From an uncultured Bryobacteraceae bacterium (GTDB taxonomy: Bacteria > Acidobacteriota > Terriglobia > Bryobacterales > Bryobacteraceae), in NCBI GenBank assembly GCA_955652915.1, contig CATPCJ010000316.1, forward strand, positions 1 to 40,519: a DNA stretch of 40,519 nt, given 5' to 3'. Position numbers and translations under genes: made by a program. This document shows, piece after piece, positions 17,151-26,194 of the stretch. Every line of letters begins with the position of its first letter. The stretch's first letter is position 1. Below the pieces are notes generated by a model. It did not search any database. It saw only the letters and a program-made list of their open reading frames with translations, and had not been told where the DNA came from.

Positions 17151-17666
17151 GTGGTACTGATTCACCAGCGATGGTTCGCGTTGCGCTGCCGCTCCAGGTT
17201 GGAAACCGCAGCCCAAATTGGTCTCGCAAACAGGGGCTACGAGGCTTTTGTTCCAACCCGGATGATTTTCCGCGGTCGGCGCAAGAAATGCGTCGAGGTT
17301 CCACTCTTCCCCGGGTACTTATTCTGCCGGTATGACGCGGACATTCGCCACCGGATCTTGGATGTCCCGGGAGTTGTCAGCATCCTGGGCCACGGCCGGA
17401 ATCCGGAACCGGTTGCCAACGACGAAATCGCCTCGCTGCGGACGCTGGAACGTAGCGGCCGTGAATTAAGTCCCTGCGCTTTCCTGTCCCAGGGACAGCA
17501 AGTGACGATTTCCAGTGGGGGGTTGCGCGGGCTACAGGGCCTGTATGTGCGCCACAAGAACGTCGGCACGGTTATCGTGAGCGTGCAGTTGCTGATGCGC
17601 TCGGTCATGGTAGAGTTGCTCGCCGAGGACGTCATCACCTTTGGGGGGCGGCGACAGGATGCTTGA
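17151..17666 (+). CDS. NusG-family specialised antiterminator (UpxY/LoaP/RfaH-like)
   Basis: A NusG paralogue. The NGN domain begins at once with RWFALRCRSRLETAAQIGL and includes YEAFVPTRMIFRGRRKKCVE and PLFPGYLFCRYD; a C-terminal KOW-like part follows (GQQVTISSGGLRGLQGLYV). Members of this group bind RNA polymerase and suppress termination in one or a few long operons, typically for surface polysaccharides (UpxY, RfaH) or large biosynthetic clusters (LoaP). The frame also allows a TTG start at 17115, but the GTG at 17151 gives the usual short N-terminus before the WFALR motif. The stop overlaps the next gene by 8 bp. It is transcribed away from the NRPS operon, so it could act on its own operon, on the NRPS operon in trans, or both. 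Confidence 0.88.
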   Translation: MVLIHQRWFALRCRSRLETAAQIGLANRGYEAFVPTRMIFRGRRKKCVEVPLFPGYLFCRYDADIRHRILDVPGVVSILGHGRNPEPVANDEIASLRTLERSGRELSPCAFLSQGQQVTISSGGLRGLQGLYVRHKNVGTVIVSVQLLMRSVMVELLAEDVITFGGRRQDA

Positions 17667-18675
17667 AGGGCGCGATGTAGGAATTTACTACTTCGTTTTT
17701 GACACGGACCGGCCGTCCGGAGGTGAGAAGCACAGCTACCAGCACGTCGATTTATTGAATGCGGCAGGGTTCAACGCCTGGGCCTTGCATTCGACCAAGG
17801 AAGGCCGCCACACGTGGTTTTCGAATGAGACCCGGGTGATCGACAAAGAGTCCTTTATGAAGCAGCACCGCCCGGAGAGGGACTTCATTGTGGTTCCAGA
17901 GGTGTTTGGGAGCAGAGTTCTCGACTTCCCCGGCAAGAAAGTGATCTTCAACAAGAACCTCTACCTCGGATCCATGGCCTTCGGAGAGTCGGCCCCGCCC
18001 TGCTATCCATACGTCCACCCGGACGTTGTGGCTGTACTGGCCGTTTCGGAGCATAATTACCGGCACCTGAAGTTCGCGTTTCCGCAGGCTAACGTCTTCC
18101 GCATGTACGCGCACATCGATTGCGATTTGTTTTCTTTCCGGCCGCTTCCGCTCAAGAAGAAGCGCATCGCCTGCGTGGACAAGGCGCGGGAACCCCTTGC
18201 CGTACTCATTCATACGCTGCTGGCCCGCGGCAAGGCCGGATTGAGCGCCTTTGGCGATTATGAATTCACCATTCTGCGCGGCTATTCCGAGGCGGAGGTC
18301 TCCAGCATCTTACAGGAGTCGCTGCTGTTGATTAGTTTGAGCACGTACGAGGGCCTGCAGCGCGTCGTGCTGGAGGCGATGGCCTGCGGATGCGTGGTCG
18401 CCGGTTACGGAACGGGGCCGCTGAAAGGGTGTCTGCCGGCCGAGTACCAATTCGAGCCTGACGACTTCCTCCCCATCGTGAGGCACGTGGAGTCCCTGGT
18501 GAATGCTTTCCCCAGCGAGATCGAGTCCTGGATCCCGGTGACCCAGAGAGCCCGCAAAATGGCCGAGGAATTCACCCGGGAGCGCCAATGTCGCTATCTG
18601 GTGGCTGCGTGGGAAAGCATCCTGGAGGGATCCGCCGCAGCCACCGCCGCGGTCAACCGCTCCTCTGGGCTTTGA
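17659..18675 (+). CDS. Family-4-like glycosyltransferase
   Basis: A 338-aa protein starting at the ATG overlapping the NusG-like stop codon. The N-terminal half is diverged (GIYYFVFDTDRPSGGEKHSY). The C-terminal half has the GT-B donor-site pattern of family 4: LLISLSTYEGLQRVVLEAMA followed by CGCVVAGYGTG. Such enzymes transfer a sugar from a nucleotide sugar to a polysaccharide or lipid acceptor in the cytoplasm. There is no signal peptide. Coupling to a NusG-like antiterminator is typical of exopolysaccharide operons, yet here the operon ends after this gene and collides with a degraded epimerase gene on the other strand (23-bp overlap). It may be the last intact enzyme of a decayed locus. 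Substrate unknown. Confidence 0.82.
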   Translation: MLEGRDVGIYYFVFDTDRPSGGEKHSYQHVDLLNAAGFNAWALHSTKEGRHTWFSNETRVIDKESFMKQHRPERDFIVVPEVFGSRVLDFPGKKVIFNKNLYLGSMAFGESAPPCYPYVHPDVVAVLAVSEHNYRHLKFAFPQANVFRMYAHIDCDLFSFRPLPLKKKRIACVDKAREPLAVLIHTLLARGKAGLSAFGDYEFTILRGYSEAEVSSILQESLLLISLSTYEGLQRVVLEAMACGCVVAGYGTGPLKGCLPAEYQFEPDDFLPIVRHVESLVNAFPSEIESWIPVTQRARKMAEEFTRERQCRYLVAAWESILEGSAAATAAVNRSSGL

Positions 18676-19609
18676 GCGCCTCAGTGGGAGCGTCCATCCA
18701 CCGCAAAAAACTTTCCACGCCGCTACGGAAATCCGTCCGCGGGCGGTAGTTAAGCCACGATTTGGCCCGGCTGATATCGCCGGCTGTATGGGGCATATCT
18801 CCCGCCTGCTCAGGATGCCACTCGATTCTCGCGGTCCTTGCGGAAAGCGACTCCAGGACGCTCACCGGATGGCCGCCCGCCAGATTGATCACCGTCTTGC
18901 GACGATCGTTGAATTCCAGCGCGTTCATCGCTTCGTCCCCGATTATCCGAGATGTAGGTGCAATCCCGGGTAGCGCCCCCATTTCCGCATACCGGGATCG
19001 GTTCGCCGTTGGGAATTATGCGGGCGAATTTGTGAACTGCCAGATCGGCCGTTGGCGGGGACCGGAGACGTTAAAAAGGCGCAGCGCCACCACGCGCAAC
19101 CCGCAGAGCTGGCTGTAAACAGGAGCTCGGCGCTGGCCTTGGTTGCCGCATACCGGGCTGATAGGCAGCAGCATATAGTCCTGCTCGCGCCACGGGAGGT
19201 TGGGGTTGATTCGTATACGCTGCTGCGGGACGCCAGGATAAGCTGCTTTACTCCGCGCTCCAGGGCCAGATCCAAGACATTTTGCGTCCCAAGGACATTG
19301 ACGCGGTGGTAGCAGTGGGGATCGTCGATGGAAGGACGAACGCCCGCCTTGGCCGCCAGGTGAACGATCGCATGTAGCTGTTCGGGAAGGCGTTTGCGGA
19401 GCTCCAGCGAGTCGCAAAGGTCCAGCTCAAAAAGCCGAAAATACAGATCGCCGGAATGAGACTTGATATTCGCACGTTTGACGGCTGGATCGTAAAACAG
19501 TCAAGTTGTCCACCACCGACACGCGCCAGCCGCGACTAAGCTAAGCAGGCAATCGACAACATGGCTGGCGACGAATCCAGCGCCTCCAGTGACAGTGCGT
19601 GCTTCTTGG
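18653..19609 (-). pseudogene. Frameshifted NAD-dependent nucleotide-sugar epimerase
   Basis: Pieces of one extended short-chain dehydrogenase/epimerase lie in order but in different frames. Near 19590 is TVTGGAGFVASHVVDCLLS (the NAD-binding Rossmann motif). Near 19300-19400 is HAIVHLAAKAGVRPSIDDP. Near 19250 is LDLALERGVKQLILAS. In another frame are INPNLPWREQDYMLLPISP and [18 protein letters not shown]. The C-terminus near 18700-18900 has [15 protein letters not shown] and [19 protein letters not shown]. This pattern is that of UDP-glucuronate or UDP-glucose 4-epimerases. Several indels must have occurred, and the catalytic YAATK segment lies across a frame break, so the gene is dead. It adjoins the glycosyltransferase, supporting a former sugar-polymer locus. 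Confidence 0.85.
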
Positions 19610-19611
19610 CG

Positions 19612-22137
19612 TCACTGGTACCGCAGGGCGGTCATGGGATCCACGCGCGTGGCTCGCCTGGCGGGAAGATAGCTTGCCGCCGTCGCGGCCAGCAAGAACA
19701 CCACCGCCACCGAGCAGTATGCCAGGGGGTCCAATGGGCTGACGCCATATAGAAAGCGCGCCAGCAGACGCGACACACCCAGCGCGCAGGTAAATCCCAC
19801 CCCTAGTCCCGCAAGTACCGCGCGCAGCGTGGCGCCCAGTACCAGCCGGACCACTTGCGCGGGTTGGGCGCCCAACGCCATCCGGATGCCGAGCTCCTGC
19901 GTGCGTTGCTGGACGACGTATGCGAATACGCCGAACATTCCGATGGTCGCCAGCGCCAGCGCCAGCGTCCCGAGCACGCCCGCGAGCATGGCGATCACCT
20001 GCGACGGCGCCAACCAGCGGTCCAGATTCCCGGAGAGCGGCGTCACCCGCAGCTTGATCCGCGCGTCCAGACGGTTGACAACCGAGGCTATGGCTTGCGC
20101 CCCGTCCCCCTGGGTCCTGCGGGTCAGAATCTCGGGCACGGAGGCCCCGGTGTAAGACTGGTAGAAGGCCGGCTCAATTTGATCGAAACCCCAGGTATAG
20201 GCGTCCTTGGCGACGCCAACGACCTCCCGCTGCGCGCCGGCGCAGATCAGGCTCTTTCCGATCGGGCTTTCGCCGGGCCAGTAACGGCTGGCCAGGGTCT
20301 GATTCACGATGATGGAATTGGGGGCGCTTTCGGGCCGTCCGAAATTCCGGCCGGTCGCAATCGGAATCCGCAGAACGTCAAAATAACCAGCCGACACGTC
20401 GAGCACCAGAACCTGTCTTTCTTCCTCGCGCCCTGACCGGCAACCCGCCTGGTTCTTGGTCGGGCTGAGCGGCGCGAGCGAGGCAAACCCTACTTGCTGG
20501 CTGGTTTCGGCGCGCTCCAACTCCTGTTGAAGAGCCAGGAAAAAACTCTGACGGCGCGCTCCCTGGTAAGTGTTTGACGGCAGTTCGAAACTCACGATGG
20601 CCACGCCCGCGACGGCGAATCCCGGATCCTGATTTCGCGCGCGCGCGAGTCCCCGCACCAGCAATCCCGCGCCCACCAGGAGCACGATGCTCGCGGCTAC
20701 CTGAATGGAAAGCAACACGTTCCGCAGGGAAAGCCGTACGCCGGAGAAGCCCGCATGCTCCCGCAGAGCGCCGGCGACGGCCCAATGCGTGACGTGCAGC
20801 GAGGGAACCAAGCCAAAAGCGAGACAAGACAGAACGGCTACAAAGACGGCATAGAGGAGAACGGTCAGGTCTGGCCGGAGATAGAAGGAAGCGGCCTGGT
20901 CCAGCGCGCGGTCCATGATATACGATGGCAGTACCCAGGCGATCAAGACACCGACCGCGCTGGCGGCGCAGGCCAGCAGGGAGCTTTCGGTAATGAATTG
21001 CCGAAATAAGCGGCTACGGCCAGCTCCCAAAGCCAGCCTTATGGCCACCTCGCGTTTGCGGGCAGCGGCGCGCGCCAGAAGCAGGTTGCCGACGTTGGCG
21101 CACGCAAGCAAGAGCACGACGGTCACAGCGAAAAACATCAGAGCGAAGGCCGGTACGATACGATTCCGTTTGGCGCCCGGATTTGCAAGCAACGAAGTAC
21201 CGGCGAGCAGGATGCCCTTGTTGGCAAGCTGGTTCAGGGAGCTGAACTGACGGCTCAGCGTCTCTAATTCGGCGCGGGCTTGGGCGGAAACGGCGCCCGG
21301 GGCCAGCCTGGCGGCTACCGAACTGCAGCAATACTTCGGACTGCGGAAAAGGGCGCGTACATTGGCGTCTCCAGGGTGCAGCAGCGCCATGGCGGAGAAT
21401 GGAAGCCATATATCGTTCCGGGCCGGAGAAGTACCCCCAAAATCGCGCGAAGCGACGCCTACTATCGTGAACGGCACTCCATCCAGCCGGACCCGCCTGT
21501 CCAGAATCGCCGGATCGCCGCCGAACTGCGATTGCCAGGCGCGATAGCTCAACACGCCCACGGCTTGGGGGGCCTCCATGCGGTCTTCCTCAGCTAGAAA
21601 GCCGCGGCCCTTTTCCATGTCCACTCCCAGCGTCTGAAAATAGTTGCCGGTGACATAATTAGCCGGCAGCCGACGGTCCGAGTCGTCGAAACGGATCTCA
21701 TCGGCCGCGCGCATAGCGATAAGACTATCGAAAGAACGTGCGTGTTCGGAGAAGTAGCGGTACTCGGCGAGCGAGAAGCCGCCGCCGGTACGTTCGCCTC
21801 CGGAGTTCAGAGCCATACTTAACACGTTGACCACGCGCCCAGGGTCCTTCACGTTCCAAGGGCGCAGCGCGACCGCGTTGAAGACCGTGAAAAGGCTAGT
21901 GTTCACTCCGATGGCGCCGCCGAGCGCGATCAAAGCGAGCAGCGTAAATCCAGGCTCGCGGGCAAAGTTCCGGGCCGCATAAGAGGCGTCCTGCCAGACC
22001 CCTTCAAGAGCGGACCAGATTCTGAATCGGTCACTTTCTCCAGAAATTCTCATAGCGTGCGTTCGCGCCCCGAGCCTTCGCGCCCGTTCGCCAATGAGTA
22101 TACGGGATTCCCGGTCCCGGAGCAAGCGGTAGTGCAC
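19612..22137 (-). CDS. FtsX/MacB-type ABC transporter permease (acidobacterial orphan permease type)
   Basis: An 841-aa permease with two duplicated MacB periplasmic core plus FtsX units. The first membrane helix is FTLLALIALGGAIGVNTSLF. Other markers are ADEIRFDDSDRRLPANYVTG, LACANVGNLLLARAAARKRE, IRLALGAGRSRLFRQFITES and, in the second half, FGVFAYVVQQRTQELGIRMA with the C-terminal LPARRATRVDPMTALRYQ. No ATPase gene is adjacent, as in the 'duplicated orphan permease' family that is abundant in acidobacteria. The frame opens with GTG at 22137; ATG at 22053 (MRISGESDRF) is an alternative. The usual longer N-terminal prefix rich in Glu/Arg appears shortened. Substrate unknown; MacB-like proteins act by mechanotransmission rather than as channels. 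Confidence 0.9.
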   Translation of the reverse strand: MHYRLLRDRESRILIGERARRLGARTHAMRISGESDRFRIWSALEGVWQDASYAARNFAREPGFTLLALIALGGAIGVNTSLFTVFNAVALRPWNVKDPGRVVNVLSMALNSGGERTGGGFSLAEYRYFSEHARSFDSLIAMRAADEIRFDDSDRRLPANYVTGNYFQTLGVDMEKGRGFLAEEDRMEAPQAVGVLSYRAWQSQFGGDPAILDRRVRLDGVPFTIVGVASRDFGGTSPARNDIWLPFSAMALLHPGDANVRALFRSPKYCCSSVAARLAPGAVSAQARAELETLSRQFSSLNQLANKGILLAGTSLLANPGAKRNRIVPAFALMFFAVTVVLLLACANVGNLLLARAAARKREVAIRLALGAGRSRLFRQFITESSLLACAASAVGVLIAWVLPSYIMDRALDQAASFYLRPDLTVLLYAVFVAVLSCLAFGLVPSLHVTHWAVAGALREHAGFSGVRLSLRNVLLSIQVAASIVLLVGAGLLVRGLARARNQDPGFAVAGVAIVSFELPSNTYQGARRQSFFLALQQELERAETSQQVGFASLAPLSPTKNQAGCRSGREEERQVLVLDVSAGYFDVLRIPIATGRNFGRPESAPNSIIVNQTLASRYWPGESPIGKSLICAGAQREVVGVAKDAYTWGFDQIEPAFYQSYTGASVPEILTRRTQGDGAQAIASVVNRLDARIKLRVTPLSGNLDRWLAPSQVIAMLAGVLGTLALALATIGMFGVFAYVVQQRTQELGIRMALGAQPAQVVRLVLGATLRAVLAGLGVGFTCALGVSRLLARFLYGVSPLDPLAYCSVAVVFLLAATAASYLPARRATRVDPMTALRYQ

Positions 22138-22389
22138 TAATTGTGTGCGCCTGGGGGGCTGTCCACCGCGTGCGTCGATTAGCGTCCAGTGAGTGTATGC
22201 TTTTGGGACGCCTTGCCAGAAGAACTATTCACGAAAGCCGACGTGGACTACTCGGTGGCAGCTACCAAGTTCATCACGGTTGTCCCCGGTCCTCGCCTGT
22301 ACAAGCCGCAGTCATCTGCCGTAACGATCATCCGCGCCCATGTCTTCAAGAGATCGGAACCGACCAAGCCCATACCCGGCCGGGTTGTC

Positions 22390-22588
22390 ATGGCGAAAGC
22401 GCGGAGCGCTCCATCGGGGATTCCCAAGCCGACTCCCAGTTCGTGCTTGGAATGGTACGGCAAACGGATTCGGGGCCTGAATTATGAGCTTTGGCATGAC
22501 AATCCAGACGGGAGTGTTGTGAAGGGATGGTGAGCACATTTGGTCCCCATCTGAACAGGACTCATATGTTATTCCGGCAAGGCCATAC
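22390..22588 (+). pseudogene. Small unknown gene, frameshifted and cut by an IS element
   Basis: The frame reads MAKARSAPSGIPKPTPSS, then WYGKRIRGLNYELWHDNPDG and SVVKGW before a TGA. Two bases out of frame it continues EHIWSPSEQDSYVIPARP. The two parts read as one protein if 2 nt (for example CA, giving a His codon) have been lost after TGG at about 22530. After ARP the sequence changes character close to the inferred left end of the IS630-type element, so the 3' end is probably lost. I do not recognise the family with confidence; the RIRG.NYELWHDN part resembles small toxin-like domains of unknown function. Confidence 0.5.
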
Positions 22589-23812
22589 CTAGATTATTGT
22601 TCTGTTGAAGACTATACAGTAAGACATTCCTGTGGCAGAATGGTTTATGCCATTCACCAGCAAGCGACAACCTGTGACTCTGTCGGCGGCAGACCGGGAG
22701 AAACTGGAGGGACTCCGCCGATCCCGCACCCAAGAGAAGCGGCGGGTGCTTCGCGCCGCAATTCTCTTGGATTGCGCCAATGGAATGAGTGACAGCGCCA
22801 TTGGCGCTGCCCATGGTGTGAATCGTCACTCGGTCGCGCTATGCGTCAACAAGTTTCTGAAGTTCGGACTGGAAGCGGCGCTGGGGGAACTGCCGCGGCC
22901 TGGCAAGATCCGTCGCATTCCCGATGATGCCATCGCCTGGGTGTTGCACTGCGCCTGTCAAAAGCCGAAAGAAGCGGGCTATTCGAAAGAACTATGGACC
23001 TACGCTCTACTGCAGCGGCACGTGCGTACGCATTGCGTCCAAGCGGGGCACCCCAGTCTAGTCGAGTTGAGCCGTTCGAAGCTGCATCGGATATTGACAG
23101 AAGGCGAGATCCGGCCCCACAAGATTCGTTATTACGTGGAGCGCCGAGATCCGTTATTCGAGCCGAAGATGGTCACCGTGCTACACGTTTACAAGGAAGT
23201 GGAGATGGTCAACGCAGCCATGGTGGAAGGTACTCTGAAGGAACCGGCGGTGGTGACGATCTCCTATGATGAGAAGCCCGGCCTTCAGGCGCTGGCAACC
23301 ACCACGCCGGACCGGCCCCCCAAGCGCAATGAATTCGCCAGTCATCTGCGGGATCATGAGTACCAAAGGCTGGGAACGGTGTCGCTACTCGCGGGCCTGG
23401 ATCTGCATACGGGCCGCGTGACGGAGTTGGTCAGTGACCGTCACGCCAGCGCGGACTTCATCGCACTGTTGGGAAAACTAGACGCGTCCTATCCCGCGCA
23501 GGCCCGCATTCGCCTGCTGCTCGACAACCACTCGGCGCACATCTCGAAAGAGGCGCAAAACTGGCTGACCCTTCATCCTCAGCGGTTCGAGTTTGTCTTT
23601 ACTCCCAAGCACGGCCCCTGGCTGAACATCGTGGAAACCATGTTCAGCAAAATGGCGCGCGGCATGCTACGTGGTATCCGCGTCGCCAGCAAACAAGAAT
23701 TGATCGATCGTATCCATCTCTACTTCGCGGAGATCAACGCGGACCCAGTGATCTTTCGCTGGAAGTACAAAATGGACGAGATTAGTATTGGCTAGTTATT
23801 TAGAGAACGTTC
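22589..23812 (+). mobile_element. IS630-family insertion sequence (approximate limits)
   Basis: One intact IS630-type transposase gene forms nearly the whole element. The left limit is inferred from where the interrupted small gene stops making sense (about 22587-22592, where TA dinucleotides occur). The right limit is taken shortly after the transposase stop. I compared the ends and found no convincing terminal inverted repeat, so the limits are uncertain by tens of bases. Confidence 0.55.
22632..23795 (+). CDS. IS630-family transposase
   Basis: A 387-aa (GTG start) or 382-aa (ATG at 22647) transposase. An N-terminal helix-turn-helix (GMSDSAIGAAHGVNRHSVAL) is followed by a winged-helix linker and a DDE catalytic core: VTISYDEKPG (first Asp), IRLLLDNHSAHISKEA (second Asp) and GPWLNIVETMFSKMARGML (Glu). 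In this family it cuts and pastes the element into TA dinucleotides. The frame is full length and has all three acidic residues, so it is probably active. It inserted into the 3' part of a small plus-strand gene. Confidence 0.93.
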   Translation: MAEWFMPFTSKRQPVTLSAADREKLEGLRRSRTQEKRRVLRAAILLDCANGMSDSAIGAAHGVNRHSVALCVNKFLKFGLEAALGELPRPGKIRRIPDDAIAWVLHCACQKPKEAGYSKELWTYALLQRHVRTHCVQAGHPSLVELSRSKLHRILTEGEIRPHKIRYYVERRDPLFEPKMVTVLHVYKEVEMVNAAMVEGTLKEPAVVTISYDEKPGLQALATTTPDRPPKRNEFASHLRDHEYQRLGTVSLLAGLDLHTGRVTELVSDRHASADFIALLGKLDASYPAQARIRLLLDNHSAHISKEAQNWLTLHPQRFEFVFTPKHGPWLNIVETMFSKMARGMLRGIRVASKQELIDRIHLYFAEINADPVIFRWKYKMDEISIG

Positions 23813-23837
23813 ATCAGAAACGCAGCCAAGGCCGCCC

Positions 23838-24010
23838 TTACGGTTCGAGTGCACTCTCCACCAGTTGCGCGTAATAGATCTCGCTGGCCGCATCGTCAAG
23901 CACCGTAGTAGCGCCCGTCCTGAACCCAGCAGTGCTCACTGCCATCTATGTGCAGCATAATGCGCCGCAGGGGCTCGCCGCGGACGCCGCCTGGATGTTT
24001 CCAGGGCGAG
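23838..24010 (-). pseudogene. Remnant of a second, unrelated transposase
   Basis: On the minus strand EPLRRIMLHIDGSEHCWVQD is followed, one frame away, by TVLDDAASEIYYAQLVESAL and a TAA. Together they match the start of the DDE core of IS481/ISNCY-like transposases (LH.DGS..HW, then LDDATSEIYYAQLVE). Neither the helix-turn-helix region nor the rest of the catalytic core is visible. It lies between the IS630 element and htpG, so at least two insertion events hit this spot. Confidence 0.7.
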
Positions 24011-24192
24011 GATGCCGTGGCTCGACTGGCCAAGAAAGCTGGCTGCAGTGCCCAAGGGTTTGACGAACTCGCCAGCGTCATCCTTGACTGCGAGCTGCAC
24101 AACCCACATGCAGCCGGGTCAAATAGGGCTACTGCTTGAGCCTAAGCCGTGATTCGGAAGTTGGGATTTCTTCACCGACCCGTAAGGTGGCG

Positions 24193-24219
24193 TTGTGTTC
24201 CCGGCTCTTGTTCTATAAT
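24193..24219 (+). promoter_or_regulatory. Probable promoter of htpG
   Basis: A perfect TATAAT (24214-24219) sits 23 bp before the htpG start, with TTGTGT at 24193-24198 as a weak -35 (15-nt spacing, shorter than ideal). A GAGGA ribosome-binding site follows at about 24232, before the ATG at 24243. No heat-shock operator (CIRCE) is visible. Confidence 0.5.
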
Positions 24220-24242
24220 GGACCGTCTGACGAGGACTGCCC

Positions 24243-26156
24243 ATGACAGCCACTGCCGAATCGCGCGATTTTCAAGCGGAAACCAAGGCGTTGCTCCGCC
24301 TGATCACCCACTCTCTCTACGAAGACAGCGAAATCTTCCTTCGCGAGCTGATTTCCAATGCCTCCGATGCCCTGGACCGCTTGCAGTTCGAGTCCCTCAC
24401 CAATAGCGATTTGCTCGAAGGCAACAGCCGGTTCGAAATCTGGTTGGAGATCGATCGTGCCGCACGCACCTTGACGATCAGCGACTCCGGAGTCGGCATG
24501 AGCCGCGAGGACGTCATCGCGAACATCGGCACAATCGCGAGGTCAGGCACCGGCGAGCTTCGCCAGCTTTTGGACGACAAAGGCTCGGCCGCGCAGGCCG
24601 CCGAATTAATCGGCCGCTTCGGAGTCGGATTTTATTCTGTTTTCATGGTTGCGGACAAAGTCAAACTGCGCACGCGGCGGGCCGGCGGATCGGTCGGCAC
24701 CGAATGGGAGTCCGACGGCGATGGAGCCTACTCCATTCGGGAATGCGATAAGGCCGATCGGGGGACCTCCATTACGCTCCATCTTAAAAGTCCCGATCCG
24801 GATAACGGCGTTCGTGATTTTACCGACCCGTGGCGCATTGCCGCGATCGTCAGGAAGCACTCGGACTTTATCACCTATCCGATCATCCTGAAGAGCGAAC
24901 AGGAACCGGCCGAAAACGCCAAAGAGACGGCTGCCGACGAAAAGCCTATCAACTCCATGAAGCCGCTCTGGAAGCGGTCTGCTTCCGAAGTGAAACCCGA
25001 TGAGTATGCCGAGTTCTACAGGCATATCTCGAACGACATGGCGGAGCCGTTGCGCACGATTCACTTCCGAGCCGAAGGAACGTTCGAATACGACGCCCTG
25101 CTTTTCATTCCGTCAAAGGCGCCCTACGACCTCTATTACTCTGGCGCGAAAAGAGGGCTGCGGCTCTTCGCCAAGCGCGTGATGATTATGGAGAATTGCG
25201 AGGATCTGCTTCCCCATTACCTGCGCTTTCTCCAAGGTGTCGTGGACGCCGCTGATCTGCCCTTGAACATTTCACGTCAGAGATTGCAGCAGGATCATAT
25301 CGCGCGGATGCGCAAACGCCTCACAACCAAAGTCCTGGATCTATTGACCGAGATATTCGGGAAAGACCACGATCAGTATCTTACTGTGTGGAAAGAGTTC
25401 GGGCGTGCGATTAAGGAGGGCGTATCTTCCGACCATGACAATAAAGACAGGCTCATTCCGCTGTTGCTATTCGCTTCCTCCCACGACCCGGAGAGACTGA
25501 CCTCTCTTAAGGACTACGTGTCCCGGATAAAGCCCGAACAGGATCGCATCTTCTATCTCACGGGTGAATCGCGGGCCATGATCGAAAACTCGCCCCACCT
25601 CGAGGCGCTTCGGGAGAAGGGTTACGAAGTCTTGTACATGGTGGAACCGGTGGACGAGCTCGTCCTACAACATCTCGTCGAGTTCGAAGACAAGAAGCTC
25701 AAATCGGTGGGTAAAGGAGCACTCACACTCGGAACAGAGCAGGAAAAGCTGGAAGCACAAAAGGAACTCGAGACGAAACAGGAGGAATTTAAGCCTTTAA
25801 CCGAGTTCTTGCAGAAAACACTGGCGGAGCACATCAAACAAGTGCGCCTTTCGGGGCGTTTGACGGCCTCCCCGGTCTGCCTGGTGGTGGAGGATCACGA
25901 GTTCAGCCCGATGCTGGAGCGGGTGCTCCACCGCGGTCAGGGGGCGGCGAAGATGAAGCGTGTGCTGGAGATCAATCCCAAGCATGATTTGATATCACGC
26001 ATGCACACCCGCTTCGCCGCCAATCCCGAAGATCCCTTTCTGCAAAAAGCGGCCACGGTTCTACTCGGTCTCGCCCTGCTCTCTGAAGGCTCCGAACTCA
26101 GCGATCCCGTGCGCTTCAACCGCGCGGCGGCGGACATCCTATGCCAAGCGATGTGA
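24243..26156 (+). CDS. htpG: Chaperone protein HtpG (bacterial Hsp90)
   Basis: Full-length 637-aa Hsp90. The N-terminal GHKL ATPase shows FQAETKALLRLITHSLYEDS, LRELISNASDALDRLQFESL, LTISDSGVGMSREDVIANIG, GTIARSGTGE and IGRFGVGFYSVFMVADKV. The middle domain has LDLYYSG-like LYYSGAKRGLRLFAKRVMIM and LPLNISRQRLQQD, with the conserved Arg that completes ATP hydrolysis. The C-terminal dimerisation domain ends near residue 630, and the bacterial form lacks the MEEVD tail. It acts in the cytosol on late folding intermediates. It has its own promoter and is followed 38 bp later by a peptidase-like gene. The start ATG has a good GAGGA site. Confidence 0.97.
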   Translation: MTATAESRDFQAETKALLRLITHSLYEDSEIFLRELISNASDALDRLQFESLTNSDLLEGNSRFEIWLEIDRAARTLTISDSGVGMSREDVIANIGTIARSGTGELRQLLDDKGSAAQAAELIGRFGVGFYSVFMVADKVKLRTRRAGGSVGTEWESDGDGAYSIRECDKADRGTSITLHLKSPDPDNGVRDFTDPWRIAAIVRKHSDFITYPIILKSEQEPAENAKETAADEKPINSMKPLWKRSASEVKPDEYAEFYRHISNDMAEPLRTIHFRAEGTFEYDALLFIPSKAPYDLYYSGAKRGLRLFAKRVMIMENCEDLLPHYLRFLQGVVDAADLPLNISRQRLQQDHIARMRKRLTTKVLDLLTEIFGKDHDQYLTVWKEFGRAIKEGVSSDHDNKDRLIPLLLFASSHDPERLTSLKDYVSRIKPEQDRIFYLTGESRAMIENSPHLEALREKGYEVLYMVEPVDELVLQHLVEFEDKKLKSVGKGALTLGTEQEKLEAQKELETKQEEFKPLTEFLQKTLAEHIKQVRLSGRLTASPVCLVVEDHEFSPMLERVLHRGQGAAKMKRVLEINPKHDLISRMHTRFAANPEDPFLQKAATVLLGLALLSEGSELSDPVRFNRAAADILCQAM

Positions 26157-26194
26157 AGGGATTTTGGCCCTCGACAATCAGGTAATCTCGTACC

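Noticed and set aside
22589..23812. Terminal inverted repeats of the IS630 element
   Set aside because: The best pairing of the two ends gave about 8 matches in 14, no better than chance.
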